Positions 17,643 through 26,873 of a stretch of DNA of 64,000 bases are shown here, piece after piece; within the stretch, counting starts at the first letter, position 1, and each line of letters begins with the position of its first letter. Position numbers and translations under genes: made by a program. The stretch spans positions 66,619 through 130,618 of the forward strand of contig CAKOVU010000003.1 in NCBI GenBank assembly GCA_934122115.1. Direction: 5' to 3'. The notes beneath the pieces are model-generated. The model had not been told where the DNA came from, did no database searches, and worked only from the letters and a program-made list of their open reading frames with translations. The stretch comes from UMGS1901 sp934122115 (GTDB lineage: Bacteria; Bacillota; Clostridia; TANB77; CAG-508).

Positions 17643-18530
17643 ATGGAAAAATCAAAAGTTTATTTTACTAAGGAAATAACACCAGAAAGTGTTGTAAAAA
17701 TGTATGAGATTCTTGGAGTAAATTTACCAGGAAAGGTTGCTGTAAAATTACACTCAGGAGAGCAAGGCAATCAAAATTATATTAGACCTGAATTCGTAAA
17801 GGCGATTGTTGAAAAAGTAAATGGAACAGTTGTGGAATGTAATACTGCTTATGGTGGCGCTAGAAACACAACAGAAAAGCATGAAAAATTAATGGAAGAG
17901 CATGGATGGACAAAGTATTTTAATGTGGATATAATGGATGCAGATGGAGATGATCTAGAGCTAGATATTCCAAATGGCAAGGTGATTAAGAAAAACTATG
18001 TTGGAAAGCATATGCAAAATTATGATTCAATGTTAGTATTATCTCATTTTAAGGGACATCCAATGGGAGGATATGGAGGAGCATTAAAACAATTATCAAT
18101 AGGATGTGGCTCATCAGCTGGTAAATCTTGGATTCATTCGGCAGGAGTAACAAAAGACCAAGAAAAATTATGGGACAATCTACCAGAACAAAATAAATTT
18201 TTGGAAGCAATGGCAGACGCTGCATCATCAGTTCATAATATGTTTAAAGGAAGAATAGTATATATAAATGTTATGTGCAATATGTCTGTGGATTGCGATT
18301 GCTGTGCAGTTGCAGAGGACCCATGTATGGAAGATATAGGAATATTAGCTAGCACAGACCCAATTGCTGTAGATCAAGCTTGCATAGATTTTGTTTATAA
18401 TTCAAAAGATCCAGGAAGAGACCATTTGGTAGAAAGAATAGAAAGACAAAATGGAGTTCATACAATAGAAGCAGCAAGTGAACTTGGATTTGGTTCAAGG
18501 GAGTATGAATTGATAAATGTAGATAGGTAA
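17643..18530 (+). CDS. DUF362 family protein
   Basis: A 295-residue soluble protein of the DUF362 family. Visible family features are VKLHSGEQGNQNYIRPEFV near the start, VECNTAYGGARNTTEKH, LSHFKGHPMGGYGGALKQLSIGC in the middle and a cysteine-rich stretch (CNMSVDCDCCAVAEDPC, about residues 212-228) before GILASTDPIAVDQACIDF. The cysteines could bind a metal or iron-sulfur cluster; many family members carry a ferredoxin domain, which is absent here. Biochemical function is not known to me. The gene stands alone, 50 bases after the Nudix pseudogene, with AAAGGAC... upstream of ATG. Confidence 0.75.
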   Translation: MEKSKVYFTKEITPESVVKMYEILGVNLPGKVAVKLHSGEQGNQNYIRPEFVKAIVEKVNGTVVECNTAYGGARNTTEKHEKLMEEHGWTKYFNVDIMDADGDDLELDIPNGKVIKKNYVGKHMQNYDSMLVLSHFKGHPMGGYGGALKQLSIGCGSSAGKSWIHSAGVTKDQEKLWDNLPEQNKFLEAMADAASSVHNMFKGRIVYINVMCNMSVDCDCCAVAEDPCMEDIGILASTDPIAVDQACIDFVYNSKDPGRDHLVERIERQNGVHTIEAASELGFGSREYELINVDR

Positions 18531-18656
18531 TTATAAACTAACCCCAATTGTTATTTTAACAGTTTAGGGAGATTTTTAAAATTTAAATAATACTCCAAGT
18601 GATATAAAATTTCCAGAGTAAAAGGAAAAAATATACTAACGTAAAAGGGGGATAAA

Positions 18657-19769
18657 ATGGAAGAAAAATCAAAGAAAAAGAAAAAAATACTAATGACGGC
18701 TCTTATTGCTGTTATTATAATTTTAGCTATAGTAGGAGGTATTTTAATAAAAACGAAGATGGATAATAATATTGATAATGGAAAATCAATAGGTAAATTT
18801 AATATTGGAAAAAATCAGCAGGTAGAAATAAAGAAAAATGAAGCAAAAACTGTAAACCTTGTGGATTATGAGAACGGACTAATAAAGATGAAAATTCCAG
18901 AGGGATGGAAGGTTGATACAATAGGTGACTACATTCATTATACTGTAATGGCATATAATCCAGAAGAACCAGAATATCAGTTTTTCTTTAATATGAAAAC
19001 AGAAGGATATAATAAATCGCAAGATGCAAAGGCATTTCAACAGAAATATTATCCAAATTCGATGTTCGCCAAAGCATCAGTAATAGAAGATAAAACGACA
19101 GAGGGATTTTACAAGATTTTTAATGATTTAGGACCATTAAATAATACAGCAGAATTTACATTCCCAACGCTATCAAACTTTACAGTTATAGAAAAATTAG
19201 GAACTGCGGCAATTGGTGGAGATATATTAAGAGCTAGTTTTAAAGATGCAAATGGAAAAGATGGAGAAGGAATATTCACTGCTTATGTTTACGATGCTGG
19301 ACCATACTATGTAAATGAAAATATAGTTTCAGGGAAGAAAATTGATATATACTATTTGAATGTTTATGATACAATGTTTGTTTCTGCCCCAAAAGATAAA
19401 TTAGTTGATTGGGAAGATGTTCTAACTCAAATAACGGCTTCATTCGAATTTACAGATACTTTTATAAGCCAATATAACATACAACAAGACGCTGTTATGA
19501 AAAACTTCCAAAGTGTAAGGGCAGTATGCAACCAAACATCGGATATGATAATGTCTTCATGGGAGTCTAGAAGTGCAGCTTATGACAGAATGAGTCAAAA
19601 ACAGAGCGATGCGACTCTTGGATATGAAAGAGTATACGACACAGATACTGGAGAAATTTACAAAGCATACAATGGTTTTACAGACGACTACCAAGGAAAT
19701 AGATATCAATCAATAACAGACGATATGTATGCCAAACCAACTGATGGATATATAGAAAGAGTATATTAA
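18657..19769 (+). CDS. Membrane-anchored extracytoplasmic protein of unknown function
   Basis: A 370-residue protein with a Lys-rich start, one membrane helix (LMTALIAVIIILAIVGGILI, residues about 13-32) and the rest outside. The outer part starts with IKMKIPEGWKVD (about residue 78), a motif shared with the smaller protein at 20171, suggesting a PsbP-like or related beta-rich domain. The C-terminus has many Tyr, Asp and Gln (RVYDTDTGEIYKAYNG), a pattern I have seen in clostridial surface proteins but cannot name. ATG follows AAAAGGGGG. No clear partner gene; single transcription unit. Confidence 0.65.
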   Translation: MEEKSKKKKKILMTALIAVIIILAIVGGILIKTKMDNNIDNGKSIGKFNIGKNQQVEIKKNEAKTVNLVDYENGLIKMKIPEGWKVDTIGDYIHYTVMAYNPEEPEYQFFFNMKTEGYNKSQDAKAFQQKYYPNSMFAKASVIEDKTTEGFYKIFNDLGPLNNTAEFTFPTLSNFTVIEKLGTAAIGGDILRASFKDANGKDGEGIFTAYVYDAGPYYVNENIVSGKKIDIYYLNVYDTMFVSAPKDKLVDWEDVLTQITASFEFTDTFISQYNIQQDAVMKNFQSVRAVCNQTSDMIMSSWESRSAAYDRMSQKQSDATLGYERVYDTDTGEIYKAYNGFTDDYQGNRYQSITDDMYAKPTDGYIERVY

Positions 19770-19796
19770 AAATAAATTAACACATAATATGAATAA

Positions 19797-20027
19797 ATAA
19801 ACAAAAAATTATATAATGAAATTGAAACATTACCAGAAGAGTTGACGATTCAAGTGGTTAATTTTATTGAATTTTTAAAGTTATCATATGTAGATGGGGA
19901 GGCTCCTGAAAGTGTAACGATAAAAAGTAAAAAGGATTTAAAAGAAAAATTACAAAAAGGAATGAAGGATATAAAAGAGAACAAGGTATATTCTTTAGAT
20001 GAAGTCTTTTATTTAAGCAAGGATTGA
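19797..20027 (+). pseudogene. DUF2281-like small protein lacking a start codon
   Basis: The frame 19797-20027 encodes KLYNEIETLPEELTIQVV...FIEFLK followed by a Lys-rich middle and VYSLDEVF, typical of DUF2281 antitoxin-like proteins. No ATG, GTG or TTG precedes the conserved start of the domain; the only in-frame TTG (19842) lies inside it. An ATG at 19789 is in another frame and would read into the domain if two bases (TA near 19798) were removed. It is therefore probably a decayed gene, unless an unusual start is used. No toxin partner gene is beside it. Confidence 0.5.
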
Positions 20028-20170
20028 AGGACCTGGAAAATATAGCAGGGAGTATGCCTATATTAGATGAAAAATTGACTGGAGAAAATACGTCAAACGA
20101 ATGGTGCGAAAAAGTTACAGATGAGGAATATAACAAATTACCAGAATAGTAGAAAGGTAAGGTAGTATAT
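20028..20170 (+). other. Gap with a 31-codon ORF of doubtful meaning
   Basis: Together with the DUF2281-like remnant this fills the 401-base interval between 19769 and 20171. It contains one short frame, 20054-20149 (MPILDEKLTGENTSNEWC...NKLPE), with GGGAG too close to its ATG to be a normal ribosome site. It may be a fragment of a lost gene; I recognise no family. Confidence 0.3.
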
Positions 20171-20716
20171 ATGAAGAAAGTAATAATTATACTAGCAGTT
20201 ATAGTGATTGCAGTAATTGGAACAATGTATTTAATTGACTCTATTAAAATGAAAAATGGTGAGAAAATGGTGTTTGGAACCTGGGGTAAAAAATATTCAG
20301 CCGTAGTAAAGACAAGCCAAAATGAAAATGCAATAAAAGAAGAAAAATATTCTAAAACAATTGCCAATACTACAATAGAACTGAATATTCCAAGTGGCTG
20401 GAATTACAAAGAAATGCAGGTTACAGAAAATGATAATTATGATTATGCTTTGAAACTTTACAAAAACGATGAAGAACAGTATGCAATGATATATTTTTAC
20501 AAAGAAAAATTTGGAGTTTGTGGTACTGAAAGAATATCAAAAAATATAACTCTAAATAACGGAAATAAAGTTGTTGTTGGATATCATGCAGGTGATGAAG
20601 AATGGAAGGATATTATTATAGAAACTGACAAAAACATAGTAGCAATTAATCCAAATCTACCAAAAAATGAGGCAGATGAAGCAATTGAAATTATAAAAAC
20701 TGTAAACATAAAGTAA
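20171..20716 (+). CDS. Small membrane-anchored protein of unknown function
   Basis: A 181-residue protein with one N-terminal membrane helix (KKVIIILAVIVIAVIGTMYLI) that is probably an anchor and an extracytoplasmic part. The part around residue 70 (IELNIPSGWNYKE) resembles the IPEGWKVD region of the larger protein at 18657, so both may carry the same beta-rich domain. ATG at 20171 is preceded by AGAAAGGTAAGG. It ends at a hairpin terminator. Function unknown. Confidence 0.6.
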   Translation: MKKVIIILAVIVIAVIGTMYLIDSIKMKNGEKMVFGTWGKKYSAVVKTSQNENAIKEEKYSKTIANTTIELNIPSGWNYKEMQVTENDNYDYALKLYKNDEEQYAMIYFYKEKFGVCGTERISKNITLNNGNKVVVGYHAGDEEWKDIIIETDKNIVAINPNLPKNEADEAIEIIKTVNIK

Positions 20717-20726
20717 ATAGTTTAAA

Positions 20727-20758
20727 AAAGCAGATAGTTGATAATTATCTGCTTTTAT
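20727..20758 (+). terminator. Hairpin terminator
   Basis: A 10-bp stem (AAAGCAGATA at 20727-20736 with TATCTGCTTT at 20746-20755) with a 9-nt loop and a short T stretch, just after the gene at 20171. Confidence 0.65.
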
Positions 20759-20792
20759 GATATAAGATATAAATAAATTTATAGAGGAAAAT

Positions 20793-20896
20793 ATGGAAAG
20801 AGTTGAAGTATATAATAGAACTATATTGATAATTTAAATCTCTGTACAGACTTGTATGGAGATTCAAATTTTATAAAAGAAAGAGGAAAAAGATGA
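20793..20896 (+). pseudogene. Frameshifted remnant of a small ORF
   Basis: ATG 20793 with AGAGGAAAAT upstream reads MERVEVYNRT and stops at 20835-20837. From 20822 in a different frame the sequence continues YIDNLNLCTDLYGDSNFIKE and ends at a TGA overlapping the next start codon. The two parts look like one short chain broken by a single-base change, but no family is recognised. Low confidence. Confidence 0.3.
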
Positions 20897-21480
20897 AAGT
20901 AATATTAACGTCAAAAGGATTTGAAAATATTAAGGTGTTTAATAAAATTAAGAAGCAATTAAATATAGAGATAGATAAAGTCAGAATGCTTGTTATACCA
21001 ATAGCTAGAAAAGGCAGATATAATAAAGAAAAATATATGAAAGACTATATTGAGTTAGGTTTTAAAGAAGAGAATGTATATTTTTTTGATGATGAACATC
21101 CACAAGAATTTGAAGATTTGGACATAGATATTATATATGTATGTGGAGGAAACACATTTGAACTTAAACATTATTTGAAAAAGTCTGGATTTGAAAAAAA
21201 TATATATAGCTATTTAAATAAAGATGTTACATATATAGGTGCAAGTGCTGGTAGCCATATTGCAACTAAGAGTATAAAGCATGTTCTAGAGTTTGATGAA
21301 AATACAATTAATGAAAAAGATATGTCAGGGCTTAATTTGTATGATGGAATATTAATATGTCATTATGACTCAAATAGGCGTGAGTATTATAATAAATTAA
21401 TAGCCGAGAATGAAAAAGTGGAAACTTTAACAGATGATGAAATTATGTATTTAAATGACAATGAATGGATAAAAGAATAG
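20893..21480 (+). CDS. Peptidase E-like (S51 family) protein
   Basis: A 195-residue protein of the peptidase S51 group in the class I glutamine amidotransferase-like fold. The nucleophile elbow GASAGS (about residues 116-121, Ser as nucleophile) lies after the YVCGGNTFELKHYL segment, and CHYDSNRREYY holds the likely catalytic His. Peptidase E cuts dipeptides with N-terminal Asp; many relatives have other or unknown substrates. ATG follows AAAGAGGAAAAAG and overlaps the end of the upstream remnant. The gene stands alone before polA. Confidence 0.72.
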   Translation: MKVILTSKGFENIKVFNKIKKQLNIEIDKVRMLVIPIARKGRYNKEKYMKDYIELGFKEENVYFFDDEHPQEFEDLDIDIIYVCGGNTFELKHYLKKSGFEKNIYSYLNKDVTYIGASAGSHIATKSIKHVLEFDENTINEKDMSGLNLYDGILICHYDSNRREYYNKLIAENEKVETLTDDEIMYLNDNEWIKE

Positions 21481-21491
21481 TAATGTTGGAA

Positions 21492-21520
21492 TTGAAAAGT
21501 TAACTACTTTGTGATATAAT
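21492..21520 (+). promoter_or_regulatory. Sigma-A promoter of polA
   Basis: TTGAAA (21492-21497) and a perfect TATAAT (21515-21520) with 17-bp spacing, 47 bases before the polA start codon. Confidence 0.78.
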
Positions 21521-21567
21521 TTCGATGATTCTAAAGAAACCGAAAGATTAAAATATGGAGGCAAAAT

Positions 21568-24306
21568 TTGAGTAGTAATAGATTATTAATAATAGATGGT
21601 AATAGTATAATGAATAGAGCTTTTTATGGAATAATGAGCTCTAAAATGTTGACAACGCCAGAAGGAATGTATACTAATGCAATATATGGTTTTTTAGCCA
21701 TTTTATTTAAAGAATTAGAAGATTTGAAACCAGAATATATTGCAGTAGCATTTGATTTGAAAGCTCCTACACATAGGCACAAAATGTTTGACGGATATAA
21801 AGCAACAAGACATGGAATGCCAGAAGAGCTTGCAGAGCAAATGCCTGTAATAAAAGAAATATTGAAGGATATGAATATAACTATCATAGAAAAAGAGGGG
21901 TTTGAAGCAGATGATATCTTAGGAACCATGTCAAAGAATGCTGAAGATGTAGGAATAAATACAACAATTCTTTCAGGGGATAGAGATACATTCCAACTTG
22001 CAAGTGATAGAATAACCATAAGAATTCCAAGAACAAAAGCCGGTAAAACAGAAGAAGACGACTACGATAAAGCAAAAATAAAAGAAACATATGGAGTGGA
22101 ACCTAAGCAGTTAATTCAAGTTAAAGGATTAATGGGAGATACTTCAGATAATATTCCAGGAATTCCAGGAGTTGGTGAAAAAACGGCACTAAAGTTAATA
22201 CAAGAATATGGAAGTATAAACAAATTGTATGAAGCTTTAGAATCGGGAAATTCAACTGTAAAAGGGGCACTAAAAGAGAAATTAACAAATAATAAAGAAT
22301 TAGCATATATGTCTGAAACTTTAGGAAGAATATTGTTGGATGCTCCATTGGATGTAACGATTGAAGAACTTAAAGTGCAACCTTGGGACAATGAAAAAGT
22401 AACGAAAAAATTTAAAGAACTTCGTTTCAACAGATTTCTTGATAGGTTTAAATTAAATGAATTATCAAAGCCACAGAATAAGAATATTGATGAATTATTT
22501 AGTATTAAAACAATAGAAATGAATCAAGAAAAAGACATAGCAGAAATAATAAAAAGTATAAAAGAGAAAAAAGAAATAACTTATCATTTAGAATTAGAGA
22601 AAATAAATGAAAACAGAATAATCGATAAAAAAATAAAATCTATATCAATATATAATAATGAATCAAATGAAGCAACATATATATATAACATAGAAGAAAA
22701 GAAGTTTATTGAAAAATTTAAAGAAATTTTTGAAGATGAAAATATTAAAAAAATAGGGTACGATTTAGGTATTGATTATGTGATTCTTAAAGAATTAGGA
22801 ATAGAACCACAAAATATATTTTTTGATGCAAAAATAGCGGAATATGACTTAAACCCAACAAGCAAAGGAACTTTACAAGAAATATCAATTAAGTATTTGG
22901 ATATAGACATTGATGAGTATTTAGAAGCAAAAACAGGTAAAAAAGATGAAGGTAATAAGCAAATAAATTTATTTGATACAGTAAAAGAAGAAGCGGAAGA
23001 TAAAAATAAGTATGCAGAAACTATAATAGTATATGTAATAGGAAAATTATTGGAAATAATGACAAAAAAGCTAGAAGAGACAGAATCATTGTCGTTGTTT
23101 ACAGAGATTGAGATGCCATTAGTTCCGATATTGGGAAGCATGCAATATGAAGGAATGTACGTGGACAAAGAAGCTCTAAAAGATTTTGGAGAAGAATTAA
23201 AACAACAGATAAGTACATTGACAGATGAAATATATGAACTTGCAGGAGAAGAATTTAATATAAATTCACATCAACAGCTAGGAAATGTATTGTTTGAAAA
23301 ATTAAATTTACCATCTAAAAAGAAAACTAAAAGTGGGTATTCTACAGATGTAGATGTATTAGAAAAAATAAGAAATGAACATCCTATAGTGGAGAAAGTA
23401 TTGGAATATAGAACTTTAACTAAGCTAAATTCAACTTATGTAGAGGGATTATTACAATATATAAATCCAATAACTGAAAAAATACATTCATATTTTCACC
23501 AGACTATTACTGCTACAGGAAGAATTAGCAGTACGGAACCAAACTTACAAAATATTCCTACTAGAGCAGAACTTGGCAAAAACATTAGAAAAGCATTTAA
23601 GCCTAAAGATGGAAATATATATATAGATGCAGACTATTCTCAAATAGAATTAAGAGTATTGGCTCATATTTCGCAAGATGAAAATATGTTGGCTGCTTTT
23701 AAAAATGGAGAAGATATTCATAAACAAGCAGCTTCAAAAGTACTAAATATTCCTATTGAAGAAGTAACAAAAGAGCAGAGGTCGTCTGCAAAAGCTGTAA
23801 ACTTTGGTATAGTATATGGAATAAGTGATTTTGGATTAGCAAACCAATTAGGAGTTTCTAATAAACAAGCTAAAGAGTACATAACACAATATTTAGAAAA
23901 GTATAGTGGAATAAAACATTTCATGGATGATATTGTGGAGAGTGCCAAAAATAAAGGGTATGTAGAGACTTTGTTCCATAGAAGAAGATATGTACCAGAG
24001 TTGAAATCAAATAATTATATGGTAAGGCAATTTGGAAGCAGAGTGGCAATGAATACACCAATACAGGGTACTGCTGCGGATATAATGAAATTAGCCATGA
24101 AAAATGTATATAAGGAATTAAAAAAGAGTAAACTAGACGCAAAACTAATATTACAAATACACGATGAATTGCTAATAGAAGTAAAAATGGAAGATAGGGA
24201 AAAAGCAAAGGATATACTAAAAAAATCAATGGTAGAAGCGGCAAAATTATCAATACCATTAGAAGTTGAAGTCTCTGAAGGAACGAACTGGTACGAAGTA
24301 AAATAA
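21568..24306 (+). CDS. polA: DNA polymerase I
   Basis: A 912-residue repair and lagging-strand polymerase. Residues 1 to about 290 form the 5'-3' exonuclease (LLIIDGNSIMNRAFYG, FEADDILGTM, DRDTFQL, GDTSDNIPGIPGVGEKTA). About 305-500 is the proofreading-exonuclease fold, but the first motif (FDTET in E. coli) reads YHLELEK and the last motif has lost its Asp (YAETIIVYV), so proofreading is very probably inactive, as in Bacillus. The polymerase part has motif A DADYSQIELRVLAH, motif B RSSAKAVNFGIVYG and motif C QIHDELLIEV. The start is TTG at 21568 with TGGAGGC upstream. It has its own promoter, and the lytic transglycosylase gene follows at 24 bases. Confidence 0.97.
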   Translation: MSSNRLLIIDGNSIMNRAFYGIMSSKMLTTPEGMYTNAIYGFLAILFKELEDLKPEYIAVAFDLKAPTHRHKMFDGYKATRHGMPEELAEQMPVIKEILKDMNITIIEKEGFEADDILGTMSKNAEDVGINTTILSGDRDTFQLASDRITIRIPRTKAGKTEEDDYDKAKIKETYGVEPKQLIQVKGLMGDTSDNIPGIPGVGEKTALKLIQEYGSINKLYEALESGNSTVKGALKEKLTNNKELAYMSETLGRILLDAPLDVTIEELKVQPWDNEKVTKKFKELRFNRFLDRFKLNELSKPQNKNIDELFSIKTIEMNQEKDIAEIIKSIKEKKEITYHLELEKINENRIIDKKIKSISIYNNESNEATYIYNIEEKKFIEKFKEIFEDENIKKIGYDLGIDYVILKELGIEPQNIFFDAKIAEYDLNPTSKGTLQEISIKYLDIDIDEYLEAKTGKKDEGNKQINLFDTVKEEAEDKNKYAETIIVYVIGKLLEIMTKKLEETESLSLFTEIEMPLVPILGSMQYEGMYVDKEALKDFGEELKQQISTLTDEIYELAGEEFNINSHQQLGNVLFEKLNLPSKKKTKSGYSTDVDVLEKIRNEHPIVEKVLEYRTLTKLNSTYVEGLLQYINPITEKIHSYFHQTITATGRISSTEPNLQNIPTRAELGKNIRKAFKPKDGNIYIDADYSQIELRVLAHISQDENMLAAFKNGEDIHKQAASKVLNIPIEEVTKEQRSSAKAVNFGIVYGISDFGLANQLGVSNKQAKEYITQYLEKYSGIKHFMDDIVESAKNKGYVETLFHRRRYVPELKSNNYMVRQFGSRVAMNTPIQGTAADIMKLAMKNVYKELKKSKLDAKLILQIHDELLIEVKMEDREKAKDILKKSMVEAAKLSIPLEVEVSEGTNWYEVK

Positions 24307-24330
24307 ATTTGTAAAACAGGAGAGGAAAGA

Positions 24331-24894
24331 TTGAATAAATATATACAAATAATGATTGTTGCAATCTTAATAGTTATCGTAGCAGTAATTATTAAGATAA
24401 GCGGTTTATATAATATAATCCTAAAACAGATATATCCTAAAAAATATAGCGAATATGTAGAAAAATATTCAGCTGAATATAATATAGATCCACTATTAAT
24501 ATATTCTGTAATTAAAGCAGAAAGTAATTTTAAAGAAACAGCAGTTTCTTCTAGTGGAGCGAAAGGACTTATGCAGCTGATGAATGCAACAGCAGAAGAA
24601 ATTGCAAATAATATTGATACCCCATTATTAGAAGATACCAGTTTGCTGGACGCTGAAAAAAATATAATGATAGGAGTTAAATATTATTCAGATTTATATC
24701 AAAAGTATAACGGAAATATGTTGTTAGCATTAGCTGCATATAATGCTGGAATAGGAAATGTAAATGAATGGATTGAAGAAGGTATAATAAAAGAAGATGG
24801 CAGTGATACAGAAAATATTCCATTCAAGGAAACAAATATGTATGTAAGAAAAATAATAAATAATTATGTAATGTATCAGAAAATATATAGTTGA
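24331..24894 (+). CDS. Membrane-anchored lytic transglycosylase (SLT domain)
   Basis: A 187-residue protein with an N-terminal membrane helix (IQIMIVAILIVIVAVIIKI) and a Slt-type lysozyme-like domain. The catalytic Glu is in SVIKAESNFKETAVSSSGAKGLMQLM (about residues 53-78; Glu near 59), and AYNAGIGNVNEWI is the second signature. Such enzymes cleave the glycan strand of peptidoglycan to give anhydro-muramyl ends. TTG start at 24331 with AGGAGAGG upstream. It is in the polA transcript, spaced 24 bases. Confidence 0.88.
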   Translation: MNKYIQIMIVAILIVIVAVIIKISGLYNIILKQIYPKKYSEYVEKYSAEYNIDPLLIYSVIKAESNFKETAVSSSGAKGLMQLMNATAEEIANNIDTPLLEDTSLLDAEKNIMIGVKYYSDLYQKYNGNMLLALAAYNAGIGNVNEWIEEGIIKEDGSDTENIPFKETNMYVRKIINNYVMYQKIYS

Positions 24895-24952
24895 TATAAT
24901 GAAAATATTGATATATAATAATTAAAATTATTAAAGAGGAGGAATAACTGAT

Positions 24953-25957
24953 ATGTCAATTTTATTAACTGGAGGAGCAGGATATATAGGAAGCCATACT
25001 ACTGTAGAATTATTAAATGCAGGGGAAGAATTAGTTATAATAGATAATTTTTATAATAGTAAGCCTAAAGCATTGGACGCAATAAAGAAAATTACAGGTA
25101 AAGATTTTAAATTTTATGAGATGGATTATTTAGATAGAGAAAAATTGGAGAAAGTGTTTGAAGAAAATAATATAACAGCAGTAATAAATTTTGCTGGTTA
25201 TAAATGTGTTGGAGAGTCAGTGCAAAAACCAATAGAGTACTATACAAATAATGTATCTGGATGTTTAACTTTATTAGATACAATGAGAAAATTTAATGTA
25301 AAGAAGTTTATATTTAGTTCTTCAGCAACAGTATATGGAGATCCAGAAGTTATTCCTATAACAGAAGAATGCAAAACAGGAGGAACAACAAATCCATATG
25401 GAACTTCTAAATTATTTATAGAAAAAATATTAATGGATTTATATAAATCAGATAACTCATGGGATATATGTATACTAAGATACTTTAATCCAGTTGGTTC
25501 TCATGAAAGCGGACTAATAGGGGAAGAGCCTCAAGGAATACCAAACAATTTGATGCCATATGTAGCTAGAGTTGCATCAGGTCAACTAAAAGAATTATCT
25601 GTATTTGGAAATGATTATGATACACCTGATGGAACAGGAGTAAGAGATTATATACATGTTGTAGACTTAGCAAAAGGTCACCTTTGTGCATTAAATAAAA
25701 TAGAAAAAGAAGGCAAAGGCTTGTATATATATAATTTAGGAACAGGCAAAGGATATAGTGTATTAGATATGGTTAAGGCTTTTGAAGCAACTACAGGCAA
25801 AAAAGTGCCATACAAAATCACAGAAAGAAGACCTGGAGATATAGCAACATGCTATGCAGATCCACAAAAGGCAAAAGAAGAATTAAACTGGACGGCAGAA
25901 AAAGATATAAACGATATGTGCAAAGATACATGGAATTTTATAGAAAAAAATAAATAG
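24953..25957 (+). CDS. galE: UDP-glucose 4-epimerase
   Basis: A 334-residue short-chain dehydrogenase-type epimerase that interconverts UDP-glucose and UDP-galactose through NAD. The NAD loop GGAGYIGSHT (residues 6-15), the catalytic SSATVYG and YGTSK (Tyr-X3-Lys near 148-152), RYFNPVGSH and the C-terminal NLGTGKGYSVL are all present. Length is standard. ATG follows AGAGGAGGAATAACTGAT. It is followed after 22 bases by a mutarotase-like gene, so a Leloir-type galactose function is coherent; UDP-galactose may also feed the surface polysaccharide genes. Confidence 0.95.
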   Translation: MSILLTGGAGYIGSHTTVELLNAGEELVIIDNFYNSKPKALDAIKKITGKDFKFYEMDYLDREKLEKVFEENNITAVINFAGYKCVGESVQKPIEYYTNNVSGCLTLLDTMRKFNVKKFIFSSSATVYGDPEVIPITEECKTGGTTNPYGTSKLFIEKILMDLYKSDNSWDICILRYFNPVGSHESGLIGEEPQGIPNNLMPYVARVASGQLKELSVFGNDYDTPDGTGVRDYIHVVDLAKGHLCALNKIEKEGKGLYIYNLGTGKGYSVLDMVKAFEATTGKKVPYKITERRPGDIATCYADPQKAKEELNWTAEKDINDMCKDTWNFIEKNK

Positions 25958-25979
25958 AGTATTTAAAGGGGAGAAATAT

Positions 25980-26853
25980 ATGCATAGTCAAATGGTTACA
26001 TCTAGACTTGGACGGAGAACTAATAAGTTTTAAATTAGATGGACAGGAAAAGATACACCAAGGAGAAGATTGTTTAGACGAAAAAGGGAGAATATATTGG
26101 AAAAGGCATTTTCCAATATTATTTCCAATTGTAGGAAAATTAAAACGAAATCAAACTCTTATAAATGGACGAACATATGAAATGTCACAACATGGTTTTG
26201 CTAGAGATTTGGAATTTGAACCAATTACTAAATTGGATAATTTTCATTCATACTTGTTAAAAAGCAATGCAAGTACATTAATAAAATATCCATATGATTT
26301 TTCATTATATGTAACATATAGAACAGATGAAAATAAGCTTACAACAATATATAAAGTTATAAATGAAGGAGAGAACAACATGCCGTTTGGCATAGGCGGT
26401 CATCCAGCATTTATAATAGATAGAGATGATTTATTAAAAGAAGAATATTATTTAGAGTTTGAAGAAGAAGAAAACAAAATACATTTTCTTTACCTTGTAG
26501 ACGGTTTAATAGGAACTGAATATGCAAGAAATAGAATGATTGACAAAAAGAGACTACCAATAAATAAAGATAGCTTTAATGATGATGCTATAATTATGAA
26601 AGGTATAACTTCAAATAAGATAAGCTTGAAGAAAAAAACTGGAAATAAAACATTGCTTACAATGGATTTTACAGGATTTCCATATTTAGGTATATGGTCA
26701 AAACCTGGGGCACCTTTTATATGTATTGAGCCTTGGTATACTACTGCCGATACGGTAAAAAGCACAGGAAACTTTGCCGAAAAACCAGATACTATTATGC
26801 TAAGCCCTAAACAGGCTTTTGAGTGTAAATACACAGTGGAATTTTTTAATTAG
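25980..26853 (+). CDS. Aldose 1-epimerase family protein (LacX-type) with a probable 1-base frameshift
   Basis: About 290 codons encoding a galactose mutarotase-like (LacX branch) protein: LFPIVGKLKRNQ, YEMSQHGFARDLEF (active-site His in QHGFAR), NMPFGIGGHPAF and GIWSKPGAPFICIEPW (likely catalytic Glu in CIEPW). The only good start is ATG 25980 with AAGGGGAGAAATAT; it reads MHSQMVTSRLG and then leaves frame. Removing C26013 joins it to GELISFKLDG, giving the family's VTSRLGGELIS beginning. The long open frame alone would start at TTG 26008 with no ribosome site. Either the gene is mutated at its start or there is a sequencing error. Confidence 0.75.
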
Positions 26854-26873
26854 CCATAAAAGGAATGATAAAA

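Noticed and set aside
19864..20367. A 167-residue minus-strand frame across the small ORFs and the gene at 20171
   Set aside because: It is Phe/Leu/Ser rich without ribosome site and covers the antisense of a plausible membrane-anchored protein.
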